Assembly (NCBI GenBank): GCA_025359245.1
Contig: JANYGW010000120.1
Location: 1-39,464 of the forward strand
DNA length: 39,464 nucleotides
Source of the DNA: Massilia sp.
GTDB lineage: Bacteria > Pseudomonadota > Gammaproteobacteria > Burkholderiales > Burkholderiaceae_D
Direction: 5' to 3'
Shown here: one piece after another, positions 24,151-32,536 of the stretch
How the letters are laid out: the number at the start of each line of letters is the position of its first letter
How positions within the stretch are numbered: position 1 is the stretch's first letter
Notes under the pieces: model-generated
Database searches by the model: none
The model's input: the letters and a program-made list of their open reading frames with translations, nothing else
Told to the model about the DNA's origin: nothing
Translations under genes and position numbers: made by a program

Positions 24151-25002
24151 TCAGTCGTAGTACTTGGGCGCATGCAGGATATGCGCATTCTGCTCCAGGT
24201 CATGCTGGATCCACAGCTTGGCCTTGTTGGCCTTGATGAAGGCTGCCATCTCGTTCATCGTCTTGACCGACGCTTCCTTGTCGAAGTTGAACGATGGTAC
24301 GCGGCGGTGCTCCCAGTTCTTGGTGAAGTGCGCCATGTCGCCCGACAGCAAGATGTTGCCGCTCTTTTTCAGCTTGACGAACAGCGCCTGGTGCCCCGGC
24401 GTATGCCCGAGCGCGCGCTTGATCACCACCGAGCCGTCGCCGAATACATCCAGGTCGCCCGTCAGTTGCTGGTTCGGATTGGCGCCCAGCGTCGGATAGT
24501 TCTTGGCGTCGTTGCCGAACTTGGCCGCATCCGGACCGAATGCCGATTCATACTCTTCCTTCTGCATCAGCAAGGTGGCCTTGGGGAACAGGGCGACATT
24601 GCCGATATGGTCGAAGTGCATGTGCGACAGGCCCAGGTAGGTCACCGCTTCCGGGGCGACGCCGGCCTCGTGCAGCTGCGATGCCAGCGTCTTTTTCACG
24701 CGCACGTGGAAGTTCGCGCTGACCTGCTTGCCGTCGGGCAGCGCGGCCATCGCGTCGCTGAAGCCGGTGTCCCACACCAGCGTGCCTTTCGGATGCACGA
24801 CCAGGTAGCAGGAATCGGTCAGCACTTTTTTCTTGCCGACGTCGACGCCCGGGCTGAACACGGAAATATCGTTGACGGCTATGGTGCCGCACTCGAACAC
24901 ATACAGGCGCGGCGAGGAAACGGCGGGCGCGGTCTCGGCGGCAAACGCCGTCGAGCCCAGCAATAGCAGGCTTGCGCACAGGGCGCGCTTGGTCAGGGTC
25001 AT
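24151..25002 (-). CDS. Periplasmic metallo-beta-lactamase-fold hydrolase, AHL-lactonase-like
   Basis: 283 residues from ATG 25002. A signal peptide (1-21, LLLLGSTAFA) points to the periplasm. The fold's zinc motif HxHxDH is HMHFDH (127-132). Further ligands appear in RALGHTPGHQALFV and LLSGDMAHF, and the last near QHDLEQN. Length and the opening FECGTIAVND fit the N-acyl homoserine lactonase family (AttM/AiiB group). Those enzymes open the lactone of quorum signals, but related proteins act on other esters, and cytosolic lactonases lack a signal peptide. The function is thus open. It lies 20 bases after the GST gene on the same strand and shares its terminator. The longer frame to 25605 is only the shadow of the GST gene. 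Confidence 0.87.
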   Translation of the reverse strand: MTLTKRALCASLLLLGSTAFAAETAPAVSSPRLYVFECGTIAVNDISVFSPGVDVGKKKVLTDSCYLVVHPKGTLVWDTGFSDAMAALPDGKQVSANFHVRVKKTLASQLHEAGVAPEAVTYLGLSHMHFDHIGNVALFPKATLLMQKEEYESAFGPDAAKFGNDAKNYPTLGANPNQQLTGDLDVFGDGSVVIKRALGHTPGHQALFVKLKKSGNILLSGDMAHFTKNWEHRRVPSFNFDKEASVKTMNEMAAFIKANKAKLWIQHDLEQNAHILHAPKYYD

Positions 25003-25022
25003 GGCAGTGCTTTCAAGGTGGC

Positions 25023-25631
25023 TCAATTGATCAATCCTTCGGCGCGCAGCGCTTGCTGCACGGCAGGGCGGGCGGCGATGCGCTTCTGGAACGCTTGCAC
25101 GTTCGGGTAGGCCGCCAGGTCGAACTGCAGGTGTCCGGCCCAGTTGGTGACGACGAACAGGTACACGTCGGCCACGCTGAAGCGTTCGCCGCCCAGGTAG
25201 TCGCGTCCTTCGAGCATCTTCTCGACATAGGCATAACGCTGGGTCAGGTTGTTGCGCGCCGCCGCTTTGATTTCCTCGCCCGAGGCCGGGTTGAACAGCG
25301 GTCCGTAGTTCTTGTGGATTTCGGTGCCGATGAAATTGAGCCACGCCATCATCTGGTAGCGCTCCATGGTGCCGGGCGCGGGCGCGAGCAGCTTGTCGGG
25401 CGCGCGGTCGGCCAGGTACTGGACGATGGCCGGGCCTTCGGTCAGGATCGCGCCGCTGTCGGTCTCGAGCGCCGGCACATAGCCTTTGCTGTTGATGGCG
25501 CGGAAATCGGCGCCGCTCGCAGTCACCTTGGTGCGCAGGTCGACCTGCTCCAGCGTGAACGGCAAGCCCGCTTCGAGCAGCACGATGTGGGGGGACAGCG
25601 AGCAAGCACCAGGACTGAAATACAGTTTCAT
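25023..25631 (-). CDS. gst: Beta-class glutathione S-transferase
   Basis: 202 residues from ATG 25631, with AAAGGA 6 bases upstream. The thioredoxin-like N-terminal domain has MKLYFSPGACSLSPHIVL with Cys10, the redox cysteine of bacterial beta-class GSTs. NSKGYVPALE carries the cis-proline, and LTEGPAIVQYLAD the glutathione-binding Glu. The all-helical C-terminal domain includes RFSVADVYLFVVTNW, the conserved N-capping box. It conjugates or reduces electrophiles with glutathione in the cytosol. It is the first gene of a two-gene unit with the periplasmic MBL-fold hydrolase; a shared substrate is possible but not shown. Confidence 0.93.
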   Translation of the reverse strand: MKLYFSPGACSLSPHIVLLEAGLPFTLEQVDLRTKVTASGADFRAINSKGYVPALETDSGAILTEGPAIVQYLADRAPDKLLAPAPGTMERYQMMAWLNFIGTEIHKNYGPLFNPASGEEIKAAARNNLTQRYAYVEKMLEGRDYLGGERFSVADVYLFVVTNWAGHLQFDLAAYPNVQAFQKRIAARPAVQQALRAEGLIN

Positions 25632-25758
25632 GATGATCCTTTGAAGAGTAGAGGCGCGGTCAGGTGTCCGCGCGGGGTGTCGGGATGAGCAAGCATGCCG
25701 AGAATACAATAAATCAGGCGCACGCGCTTGGCACGCCGCAATCGCTCCGGCGCCGGGA

Positions 25759-27366
25759 TCAGACGCGCTCGTCGCTGCGCCGGCCGGCCAGGGGCAATAC
25801 CGGCTGCGGCTGCTCGTGCACGGCTTCCTGCGGCGTCACGCGCGGGATGCGCAGCGTGAAGTGGGTGCCCTTGCCGAGCGTGCTCGACACGGTGATGGTG
25901 CCGCCGAATTGCTTGACGATCAGGTTGTACACGATGTTCAGGCCCAGCCCGGTGCCGCCCTGCCCGCGCCGCGTGGTGAAGAAGGGATCGAAGATGCGGT
26001 CCAGCACGTCCGGCGCGATGCCCTTGCCGTCGTCGTTGACGTGCAGCTCGACGATGTCGCCGTCGAGCATGGCGGTGATCTGGATCTCGCCCGGCGCGTC
26101 CGGCTCGAACGCGTGCTCGACGCAGTTCAAGGTCAGATTGGTGATGACCTGGGCGAAGGCGCCCGGATAGCTGTCGAGCACGATGTCGGGCAGGCAGTTC
26201 AAGGTCAGCCGGATCGGCGTCTTTTTCAGCTTCGGCTGCAGGCTCGAGACGATTTCCTCGATGTATTCCTTGAGGCCGAAGGGACGGCGCGCCTCGCTGG
26301 TCTGGTCGACCGCGATCTGCTTGAAACTGTGGATCAGATGGGCCGCGCGGTAGGCGTTGTTCATGATCAGGCGCGCGCTCTCGTTGGCCGTGTCGAGGTA
26401 GCGCATGATGTCGGACCTTTTCAGGCCGGTGGTGTTGACCGCGGCCTGGATCTCGTCGGTGGCCGCCTTCAGCACCGAGGCGCTGGTCAGGGCGATGCCG
26501 ACCGGGGTATTGATTTCGTGCGCCACGCCGGCCACCAGGCTGCCGAGCGAGGCCAGCCGTTCAGCCTGCAGCAGCGACTCCTGGGTCTGGCGCAAATCCT
26601 GCAGCGCGGTGGCGGTCTGCTGGGCCGAGCGGCGCGCCGCATCTTCGGCCTCGCGGATGCGCACGATGGTCGACTTCAGGCGGCGCTGGATCTGGTTGAA
26701 GCCGCGGATCACGTCGCCCAGCTCGTCGCGCCGGTTCTCGGGCAATTCCTCGACCTCGTCGGTGCCGCGCGTGGCCAGGTCGAACAGGCCGTCGCGCAGC
26801 TGCTTGAGCGGCTCGAACACCATGCGCAGCGACAGCGACAGCGCCAGCACCAGGAACATATCGAGCAGCAGCACTTCGGCCACTTTGCGGATCAGTTCGG
26901 AGGCCAGCGCGGCGTCGATCTGGGCACGGCTGAAATTGATGACCACCTTGCCCACCGAGACCGGCTTGATGGTGGCGCTGGCCGAGCCGCCGTCCTGGAA
27001 CACCAGCGCCGCTTCGACCGGCATGCCGTCCGGCTCGGGACGCTCGCCGACGGCCACCAGCTGGCCGCTGGCATTGCGCATCTTGCCGGCGAACAGGCCG
27101 ACCGAGGTATCGTAGACGCGGATCGACACCACTTCGGGCGGCAGCATTTCAGCCTCGACGATGCTGTCGACCTTGGATTTGTCGAGGTCCCACAGCGCCG
27201 ACGGCAGGCTGATCTGCAATCGCGTCAGCACCCCCTGGCGCAGGCGCTGGTTGCTCGCTTCGAGGTCCTTGCCCAGCGAGTACTGCGTATAGCTTCCGGA
27301 AATCGCCAGCACCAGGGTGACGATGACCACAAACAGCAGTTTCAGCCGGTTTTGAATACTGAACAT
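25759..27366 (-). CDS. Membrane sensor histidine kinase with HAMP domain (orphan)
   Basis: 535 residues. Two membrane helices (about 8-25 and 162-182) enclose a periplasmic sensor of about 135 residues. A HAMP linker (183-235) and a coiled coil (235-270) lead to the H-box His283 (GVAHEINTP). The ATPase has N-box Asn410 and Asn414 (NLTLNCVEH), G1 DDGKGI (445-450), the F box DPFFTTR and G2 GGTGLGLN (470-477). All catalytic parts are present, so it should autophosphorylate. The H-box style with a long coiled coil is that of the HATPase/HisKA_4-type kinases. No response regulator is adjacent, so its partner is elsewhere. It is divergent from the small protein/HDOD pair, with an inverted repeat in the shared upstream region. 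Confidence 0.93.
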   Translation of the reverse strand: MFSIQNRLKLLFVVIVTLVLAISGSYTQYSLGKDLEASNQRLRQGVLTRLQISLPSALWDLDKSKVDSIVEAEMLPPEVVSIRVYDTSVGLFAGKMRNASGQLVAVGERPEPDGMPVEAALVFQDGGSASATIKPVSVGKVVINFSRAQIDAALASELIRKVAEVLLLDMFLVLALSLSLRMVFEPLKQLRDGLFDLATRGTDEVEELPENRRDELGDVIRGFNQIQRRLKSTIVRIREAEDAARRSAQQTATALQDLRQTQESLLQAERLASLGSLVAGVAHEINTPVGIALTSASVLKAATDEIQAAVNTTGLKRSDIMRYLDTANESARLIMNNAYRAAHLIHSFKQIAVDQTSEARRPFGLKEYIEEIVSSLQPKLKKTPIRLTLNCLPDIVLDSYPGAFAQVITNLTLNCVEHAFEPDAPGEIQITAMLDGDIVELHVNDDGKGIAPDVLDRIFDPFFTTRRGQGGTGLGLNIVYNLIVKQFGGTITVSSTLGKGTHFTLRIPRVTPQEAVHEQPQPVLPLAGRRSDERV

Positions 27367-27429
27367 CGATCCTCCCGATCGCCCCCGCTTGCGCCGCTGG
27401 CATGCGTGGCTTCCAATGTACGGTAAGCC

Positions 27430-27475
27430 CTGCCGAATGGCAAGAAATCTAAGAGCAAGTAAAGATTCTCGGCAG
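27430..27475. promoter_or_regulatory. Inverted repeat between kinase and HDOD genes
   Basis: CTGCCGA (27430-27436) and TCGGCAG (27469-27475) are exact complements around an AT-rich core that contains AAATCT and AGATT as weaker inner arms. Placed between divergent genes, it may bind a regulator of both. Confidence 0.35.
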
Positions 27476-27529
27476 CAGCACAGCAGCGTTTGGCGATGGT
27501 AATATCCCTTAATAGACAGGGAGGCAGGT

Positions 27530-27877
27530 ATGAGCGCAGCTTACCAGCATCTGGCGCTGTCGCAGGTCGCGCCAGGCATGATTCTATCGGACGAATTATT
27601 GGACCAGCAAGGTCAGGTGCTGCTGCCGAAAGGCGCGGTGCTGACCGCCAGCACCATCGCCCTGCTGCCCGGCCACGGGATCACCATGCTGGCCGTGCTG
27701 CGTCCGGCTGGCGAGGGCGCCGCGCAGGCACTGCCCGACCCGGGCGCCGTCGCGCGCCGGCTGGACACCTTGTTTCGCAAGCACACGCCCGGCGAGTCCG
27801 AATCCGGCCCCGGCGCGACCAGCATCCTGCAACTCTACATCACCGACTTCCGGCTGGGCACGGAGACGCCGCCATGA
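27530..27877 (+). CDS. Small protein preceding HDOD protein, possible accessory domain
   Basis: 115 residues from ATG 27530; GGGAGG lies about 7 bases upstream. The N-terminal part is QVAPGMILSDELLDQQGQVLLPKGAVLTASTIALLPGHGITMLAV when its two halves are joined. This beta-rich pattern (PGM-x-L, then G-x-LLPKG-x-L) often precedes HD-GYP or HDOD domains. The C-terminal half (about 65-115) has no recognised motif. The gene's TGA overlaps the ATG of the HDOD gene (ATGA), so the two are coupled and may act together as a split version of a fused protein. No function can be stated from sequence. Confidence 0.75.
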   Translation: MSAAYQHLALSQVAPGMILSDELLDQQGQVLLPKGAVLTASTIALLPGHGITMLAVLRPAGEGAAQALPDPGAVARRLDTLFRKHTPGESESGPGATSILQLYITDFRLGTETPP

Positions 27878-28716
27878 GCGCACTGGCCCTCGACGATATC
27901 GTGCGCAAGCTCGAAGACTTGCCGTCGCTGCCGGCGGTGGTCATGGAACTGCTGTCGAGCATCGACCAGGAGGACGCCGATATTTCGGTGCTGGCCAAGA
28001 AGGTCTCGTACGACCAGGCGCTGACCGCCAAGACGCTGCGGCTGGCCAATTCCTCGCTGTACGGACTGCAGGTCAAGGTCACCACGATCCAGCAGGCGAT
28101 CACCTTCCTCGGCTTCCAGACCACGCGCAACCTGATTACCGCGGCCGCCGTCACCGGCTGCTTTGCCGCCGGCCAGTGTCCCGGCTTCGACGACAAGGCG
28201 TTCTGGCGCCACTCGATCGCCACCGCGGCCTGCTGCAAGGTGCTGGCCCGGCGCGTGCGCTTCAACCAGGATTACGCGTTCACGGCCGGCCTGCTGCACG
28301 ACATCGGGCGCCTGGTGCTGGTCAGCAGTTTCCCCGAGCGCTACCAGCAAGTGATGGAATACCGCAACACCAACGACACCTATGTGCTGGACGCGGAACA
28401 TGCGGTGATGGGCGCCGACCATGTGATGGCCGGGCTGGCGCTGGCCGAGCACTGGAATTTTTCGGACACGATGAAGTCGGCGATCGCCTTTCACCATGAT
28501 CCCGACGCCGAAGGCGCAGGCGTGCTGGCCGCGATCGTCCATGTGGCCAACGCGATTGTCCACGCACTCGACCTGGCCGGCGACCCTGACGAACTGGTGC
28601 CTCCATTGTCGTCGCTCGCGTGGTCCTCGCTGGGCTTGAACCAGGAAGCCTACCTGCACGTGTTCCGCGAAACCGAACTGCAGTTCGAGGAAATCACGCA
28701 ATTGCTGATGGGCTGA
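27874..28716 (+). CDS. HDOD-domain signalling protein
   Basis: 280 residues. The HDOD domain occupies about 8-215, beginning LEDLPSLPAVVMELLSSI and including QALTAKTLRLANSSLYG, ITFLGFQTTRNLI and the pseudo-HD segment FTAGLLHDIGRLVLVSSFP. Unlike most HDOD proteins, the LLHDIG motif keeps His-Asp, and a second HH appears in IAFHHDP, so metal binding or residual hydrolase activity cannot be excluded. HDOD proteins link c-di-GMP and stress signalling to regulation in many betaproteobacteria. It is coupled to the small gene before it and divergent from a histidine kinase. A strong hairpin (28717-28738) follows the stop. Confidence 0.88.
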   Translation: MSALALDDIVRKLEDLPSLPAVVMELLSSIDQEDADISVLAKKVSYDQALTAKTLRLANSSLYGLQVKVTTIQQAITFLGFQTTRNLITAAAVTGCFAAGQCPGFDDKAFWRHSIATAACCKVLARRVRFNQDYAFTAGLLHDIGRLVLVSSFPERYQQVMEYRNTNDTYVLDAEHAVMGADHVMAGLALAEHWNFSDTMKSAIAFHHDPDAEGAGVLAAIVHVANAIVHALDLAGDPDELVPPLSSLAWSSLGLNQEAYLHVFRETELQFEEITQLLMG

Positions 28717-28738
28717 ACGGCGCCGGTGGCGGCGCCGT
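28717..28738. terminator. Strong hairpin after HDOD gene, no T-run
   Basis: ACGGCGCCG (28717-28725) pairs perfectly with CGGCGCCGT (28730-28738) around GTGG. It starts at the base after the stop codon and lies between two convergent genes. Lacking a T-tract, it may stabilise the 3' end rather than terminate. Confidence 0.5.
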
Positions 28739-28751
28739 CATGCCCGCGCGC

Positions 28752-29087
28752 TCAATGCGCGTAGGTGCCGCTCGCCGCCGGCTCGGCCGCTTTCTCTTCG
28801 CTCGGCTTTGGACGGCCCTGGGCATCGGACAAACGGTACTTGGTGCGGCGGTCGCCCATCAAGTCGCGCAGGTCGCGGATGCTCATGCCGGTCACTTCGT
28901 GCATGCGGATCAGCAACGAGGCGCCGACCGGCAAGCGGTGATGGCGGATCTTGCTGATGACCGGCGGCGCAACTTCCAGCATGCGCGACAGCGCAGCGTC
29001 ATTCTTGAGCTGCATCTTGCCGAGCAAAATGTCGAGCAGATGATTGGGATTGTAGCTTTCCTGTGATGCCAGAGCATGGTGTGCCAT
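28752..29087 (-). CDS. Small XRE/Cro-type DNA-binding protein
   Basis: 111 residues from ATG 29087, with GAGG about 7 bases upstream. The central part (about 15-65) reads LLDILLGKMQLKNDAALSRM, then LEVAPPVISKIRHHRLPVGA, a helix-turn-helix in which AALSRMLEVAPPVISKIRHHR gives the two helices. SLLIRMHEVTGMSIRDLRDL follows as the helical closing segment seen in Cro/C1-type proteins. The tail (about 85-111) is charged and probably disordered. Highly similar small proteins recur in Oxalobacteraceae; their targets are not known to me. It is monocistronic and divergent from miaB with a long intergenic region between. I call it a regulator by fold only. Confidence 0.8.
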   Translation of the reverse strand: MAHHALASQESYNPNHLLDILLGKMQLKNDAALSRMLEVAPPVISKIRHHRLPVGASLLIRMHEVTGMSIRDLRDLMGDRRTKYRLSDAQGRPKPSEEKAAEPAASGTYAH

Positions 29088-29679
29088 GATTTACCTCGTG
29101 GTGTGTTGGTTGAAATAATGCCGATTACGAACTTAATGAAAGACCATGTTTCGTCCAAAAAAGTTCCCGGAACATCGTCTTGGTCGGCAAAATTTAACAG
29201 AATGATTCTGAAAATCTGCTTCTCGCGCTAGCCCGGCTCGTATGCGCCTTGCGCCACTCGCTTTCCTGCGCTCTCGACTTCAAACAAATTATTAGACTCA
29301 TATGCTTTCAGTACAACTTAACAACACATATTTGTCATTGTTCGAAATCAAGCTATCTGCTGGAAAGCTTGTCACATAGTCATTTCAACACATGAGGCGT
29401 TTTTGTGTCGCACGCAAGACATTTTTCTGCATGGATTTTTGAATGCCGATGCCGGTGGAAGCCATTGATTTACATGAAGAAACAAGCTGTGCACGCGCAA
29501 ACCAAATGTTAATGATTTCCAATTGGAATGTTTGGTATTCGGTGCAGGGGGGAAATCCCCTTTCCTGCGGAAGAGTTTTTGAATTGCTAATACGGATGCT
29601 GGCAGTCGGGGATTTGCGACCGCCCGGCCGATTTACGGTAAACTGGCGGCCCGCCCTGTCCAACGATCCACCCATACCC
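29088..29679. other. Long AT-rich intergenic region upstream of miaB
   Basis: Nearly 600 bases between the XRE-like gene and miaB, clearly richer in A+T than the flanking genes. It holds one structured element: GCAGG (29544-29548) with CCTGC (29564-29568), and inside it GGGG-AAAT-CCCC (29549-29560), followed seven bases later by five T. That could be part of a 5' leader, a small RNA 3' end or a weak terminator. A frame open from 29443 into miaB has no ribosome binding site. I see no tRNA and no protein-coding signature. Confidence 0.55.
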
Positions 29680-31056
29680 ATGCAGAAAAAAGTATTCATC
29701 AAGACCTTCGGTTGCCAGATGAACGAGTACGACTCCGACAAGATGGCCGATGTGCTGGGCGCATCCGACGGCCTGGTGCGCACCGACACGCCCGAAGACG
29801 CCGATGTCATCCTGCTCAATACCTGCTCGGTGCGCGAAAAGGCCCAGGAAAAGGTGTTCTCCGATCTCGGCCGCCTGCGTGAACTCAAATTGCTCAAGCC
29901 CGACCTGCTGATCGGCGTGGGCGGCTGCGTGGCATCGCAGGAAGGGGCGGCGATCGTCAAGCGCGCCCCGTATGTCGACATGGTATTCGGCCCGCAGACG
30001 CTGCACCGCTTACCGCACCTGATCCGCGCACGGCGCGCCAGCGGCGACGCCCAGGTCGACATCAGTTTCCCCGAAATCGAAAAATTCGACCACCTGCCGC
30101 CGGCCAAGGTCGACGGCGCCTCGGCCTTCGTGTCGATCATGGAAGGCTGCAGCAAATACTGCAGCTACTGCGTGGTGCCCTACACGCGCGGCGAGGAAGT
30201 GTCGCGCCGCTTCGAGGACGTACTGGCCGAAGTGGCCGGCCTGGCGGCCCAGGGCGTCAAGGAAATCACGCTGCTGGGACAAAATGTAAACGCCTTCCGC
30301 GGCGTGATGCTTGACGAGAATGGTGCACCCGGCGAGATCGCCGACTTCGCGCTGCTGCTCGAATACGTGGCCGACATCCCCGGCATCGCGCGGATCCGCT
30401 TCGTCACCAGCCACCCGAAGGAATTCACGCAGCGCCTGATCGACGCCTACGCCAGGATCCCGCAACTGGTCGACCACCTGTATCTGCCGGCCCAGCATGG
30501 CTCGGACAAGGTGCTCGGCGCCATGAAGCGCGGCTACACCGGGCTCGAATACAAATCGATCATCCGCCGCATCCGCGCGGTGCGCCCGCAGATGTCGATT
30601 TCGTCCGACTTCATTGTCGGCTTCCCGGGCGAGAGCGAAGCCGATTTCGAGGCCATGATGAAGCTGATCGCGGACGTCGGCTTCGACACCAGCTACAGCT
30701 TCATCTTCAGCAAGCGCCCCGGCACGCCGGCGGCCAGCCTGGAAGACGACACGCCGCACGAGGTCAAGCTGGCGCGCCTGCAAAAGCTGCAGGCGGCGAT
30801 CGACGCCAACACGCGCAAGTACAGCGCGGCCATGGTCGGCACGGTGCAGACCATCCTGGTCGAAGGCCCGTCCAAGAAGGATCCGGCCGAACTGCAGGGC
30901 CGCACCGAAAACAACCGGGTCGTCAATTTCGACGCCGGCAGCCACGCCGCCGCGCTGATCGGCCAGATGGCCGAGGTGCGCATCACCGCAAGCTTTAACT
31001 ACACGCTGCGCGGCGAACTCGTCGCCAGCCTCGATGCGATCGGCAAAGCCAGTTGA
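29680..31056 (+). CDS. miaB: tRNA-2-methylthio-N6-dimethylallyladenosine synthase MiaB
   Basis: 458 residues from ATG 29680. The N-terminal MTTase domain starts [20 protein letters not shown] and has the three cluster cysteines in [18 protein letters not shown] and GGCVASQEG. The radical SAM domain carries CxxxCxxC as [21 protein letters not shown]-terminal TRAM domain follows, with [21 protein letters not shown]. The enzyme uses two [4Fe-4S] clusters to add a methylthio group to i6A37 of tRNAs. It opens the core block miaB-phoH-ybeY and overlaps phoH by three bases. The upstream extension to 29443 is not supported. Confidence 0.97.
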   Translation: MQKKVFIKTFGCQMNEYDSDKMADVLGASDGLVRTDTPEDADVILLNTCSVREKAQEKVFSDLGRLRELKLLKPDLLIGVGGCVASQEGAAIVKRAPYVDMVFGPQTLHRLPHLIRARRASGDAQVDISFPEIEKFDHLPPAKVDGASAFVSIMEGCSKYCSYCVVPYTRGEEVSRRFEDVLAEVAGLAAQGVKEITLLGQNVNAFRGVMLDENGAPGEIADFALLLEYVADIPGIARIRFVTSHPKEFTQRLIDAYARIPQLVDHLYLPAQHGSDKVLGAMKRGYTGLEYKSIIRRIRAVRPQMSISSDFIVGFPGESEADFEAMMKLIADVGFDTSYSFIFSKRPGTPAASLEDDTPHEVKLARLQKLQAAIDANTRKYSAAMVGTVQTILVEGPSKKDPAELQGRTENNRVVNFDAGSHAAALIGQMAEVRITASFNYTLRGELVASLDAIGKAS

Positions 31057-32090
31057 AAAAAACCCCCATCCAGCCCGAATACTTCATCCCGGAGCCGCTC
31101 GACAACACGCGCCTGGCGCACCTGTGCGGGCCGCTCGACGAAAACCTGCGCCAGATCTCGGCGGCGCTCGACGTCACCATTTTCCGGCGCGGCGAAAAAT
31201 TCATCGTCAGCGGCAGCAACGCGGTGCAGGCGGTCGAGATCCTCGAGCGCTTCTACGCGGTCGCCAACAAGATCATTCCGATCGAGGAAGTGCAGCTGGC
31301 GCTGGTCGAACAGCGCACCGGCCTGCATACCCACGCGCACGACCGCAACGAACCGGTGCAGGTCCTGCCCGAGATCGAGATCAACAGCCCGGTGCTGAAA
31401 ACGCGCCGCAGCGACCTGCGCGGACGCACCCCGCACCAGATCGAGTACCTGCGCGCTATCCTCGAACACGACATCGCGTTCGGCGTCGGCCCGGCCGGCA
31501 CCGGCAAGACCTACCTGGCCGTGGCCTGCGCGGTCGACGCGCTCGAACGCGACGCCGTCAAGCGCATCATCCTGACGCGCCCGGCGGTGGAAGCGGGCGA
31601 GCGGCTTGGCTTCCTGCCGGGCGACCTGGCCCAGACAGTCGATCCCTACCTGCGCCCGTTGTACGACGCGCTGTACGATTTGCTCGGCTTCGACCGCACC
31701 CAGAAAATGTTCGAGAAACAGGTCATCGAGATCGCCCCGCTGGCCTACATGCGCGGACGCACGCTGAACCACGCTTTTGTGATCCTCGACGAAGCGCAGA
31801 ACACGACGGTCGAACAGATGAAGTTGTTCCTGACCCGGATCGGCTTCGGCAGCAAGGCCGTGGTGACCGGCGACGTGACCCAGGTCGACCTGCACAAGAC
31901 CCAGAAGAGCGGCCTGATCGACGCGGTGCACGTGCTCAAGGATGTGCGCGGGATCGCCTTCACCAGGTTCACCAGCGTCGACGTGGTGCGCCATCCGCTG
32001 GTGGCACGCATCGTCGATGCCTACGAGACGGCAGCATCGATCGAAGAATTGGCACCCACCCAGGTAATCAAGAATGTCCGCAAAAAATAA
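31053..32090 (+). CDS. phoH: PhoH-family ATPase (YbeZ)
   Basis: 345 residues. The N-terminal KH-like region (about 20-110) includes [23 protein letters not shown]. The PhoH ATPase domain follows, with Walker [51 protein letters not shown] and Walker [17 protein letters not shown], then [20 protein letters not shown]. This is the YbeZ group that works with YbeY in RNA/ribosome metabolism, and ybeY is the next gene. The start is a TTG (31053) that overlaps the TGA of miaB as TTGA, giving [11 protein letters not shown], and it overlaps ybeY by 17 bases. The run of A after the TTG makes an alternative start unlikely. Confidence 0.95.
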   Translation: MKKTPIQPEYFIPEPLDNTRLAHLCGPLDENLRQISAALDVTIFRRGEKFIVSGSNAVQAVEILERFYAVANKIIPIEEVQLALVEQRTGLHTHAHDRNEPVQVLPEIEINSPVLKTRRSDLRGRTPHQIEYLRAILEHDIAFGVGPAGTGKTYLAVACAVDALERDAVKRIILTRPAVEAGERLGFLPGDLAQTVDPYLRPLYDALYDLLGFDRTQKMFEKQVIEIAPLAYMRGRTLNHAFVILDEAQNTTVEQMKLFLTRIGFGSKAVVTGDVTQVDLHKTQKSGLIDAVHVLKDVRGIAFTRFTSVDVVRHPLVARIVDAYETAASIEELAPTQVIKNVRKK

Positions 32091-32535
32091 GCTTTCCCTG
32101 TCGGTCCAGTATCCGGACGCCCGCTTGCAGGAATCGATCACGCGCCACAAGGTACGACGCTGGGTCCAGGCCGCGCTGCTGGCCCCGGCCGAACTGACGG
32201 TGCGCTTTGTCGCCGCCGACGAAGGGCGCGTGCTCAATCGCGACTACCGCGCCAAGGATTACGCCACCAATGTGCTGACCTTCGCCTACAACGACGGCGA
32301 AGACGTCGCCGAGGACGAGCCGACCCGCGCCGACATCATCCTGTGCACCGACGTGCTGGAAAAAGAAGCGAAAGAGCAGAAGAAAACGGTCGAAGAGCAC
32401 ACCGCCCACCTGGTCGTGCACGGCGTGCTGCACGCGCAAGGCTACGACCACGATGACGACGAGGAAGCGGCCGAGATGGAGCAGCTCGAGCGCGAGATCC
32501 TCGAAGCGCTCGGCTACGCGGATCCCTACGCCTGA
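32074..32535 (+). CDS. ybeY: Endoribonuclease YbeY
   Basis: 153 residues. The zinc motif HxxxHxxGxxH is HGVLHAQGYDHDDDEEAAEM, with all three histidines present. Upstream are the family hallmarks NRDYRAKDYATNVLTFAY and ADIILCTDVLEKEAKEQ. The enzyme takes part in 16S rRNA 3'-end maturation and ribosome quality control. ATG 32074 lies inside the end of phoH, so translation is coupled. In related genomes corC normally follows at once; here three other genes intervene. Confidence 0.96.
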   Translation: MSAKNKLSLSVQYPDARLQESITRHKVRRWVQAALLAPAELTVRFVAADEGRVLNRDYRAKDYATNVLTFAYNDGEDVAEDEPTRADIILCTDVLEKEAKEQKKTVEEHTAHLVVHGVLHAQGYDHDDDEEAAEMEQLEREILEALGYADPYA

Positions 32536-32536
32536 C

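Noticed and set aside
25003-25605. Long N-terminal extension of the MBL-fold hydrolase
   Set aside because: It is another frame of the GST gene; the hydrolase's signal peptide starts at 25002.
29443-29679. N-terminal extension of MiaB
   Set aside because: MiaB proteins start at [15 protein letters not shown]; the extra 79 codons have no ribosome binding site or homology.
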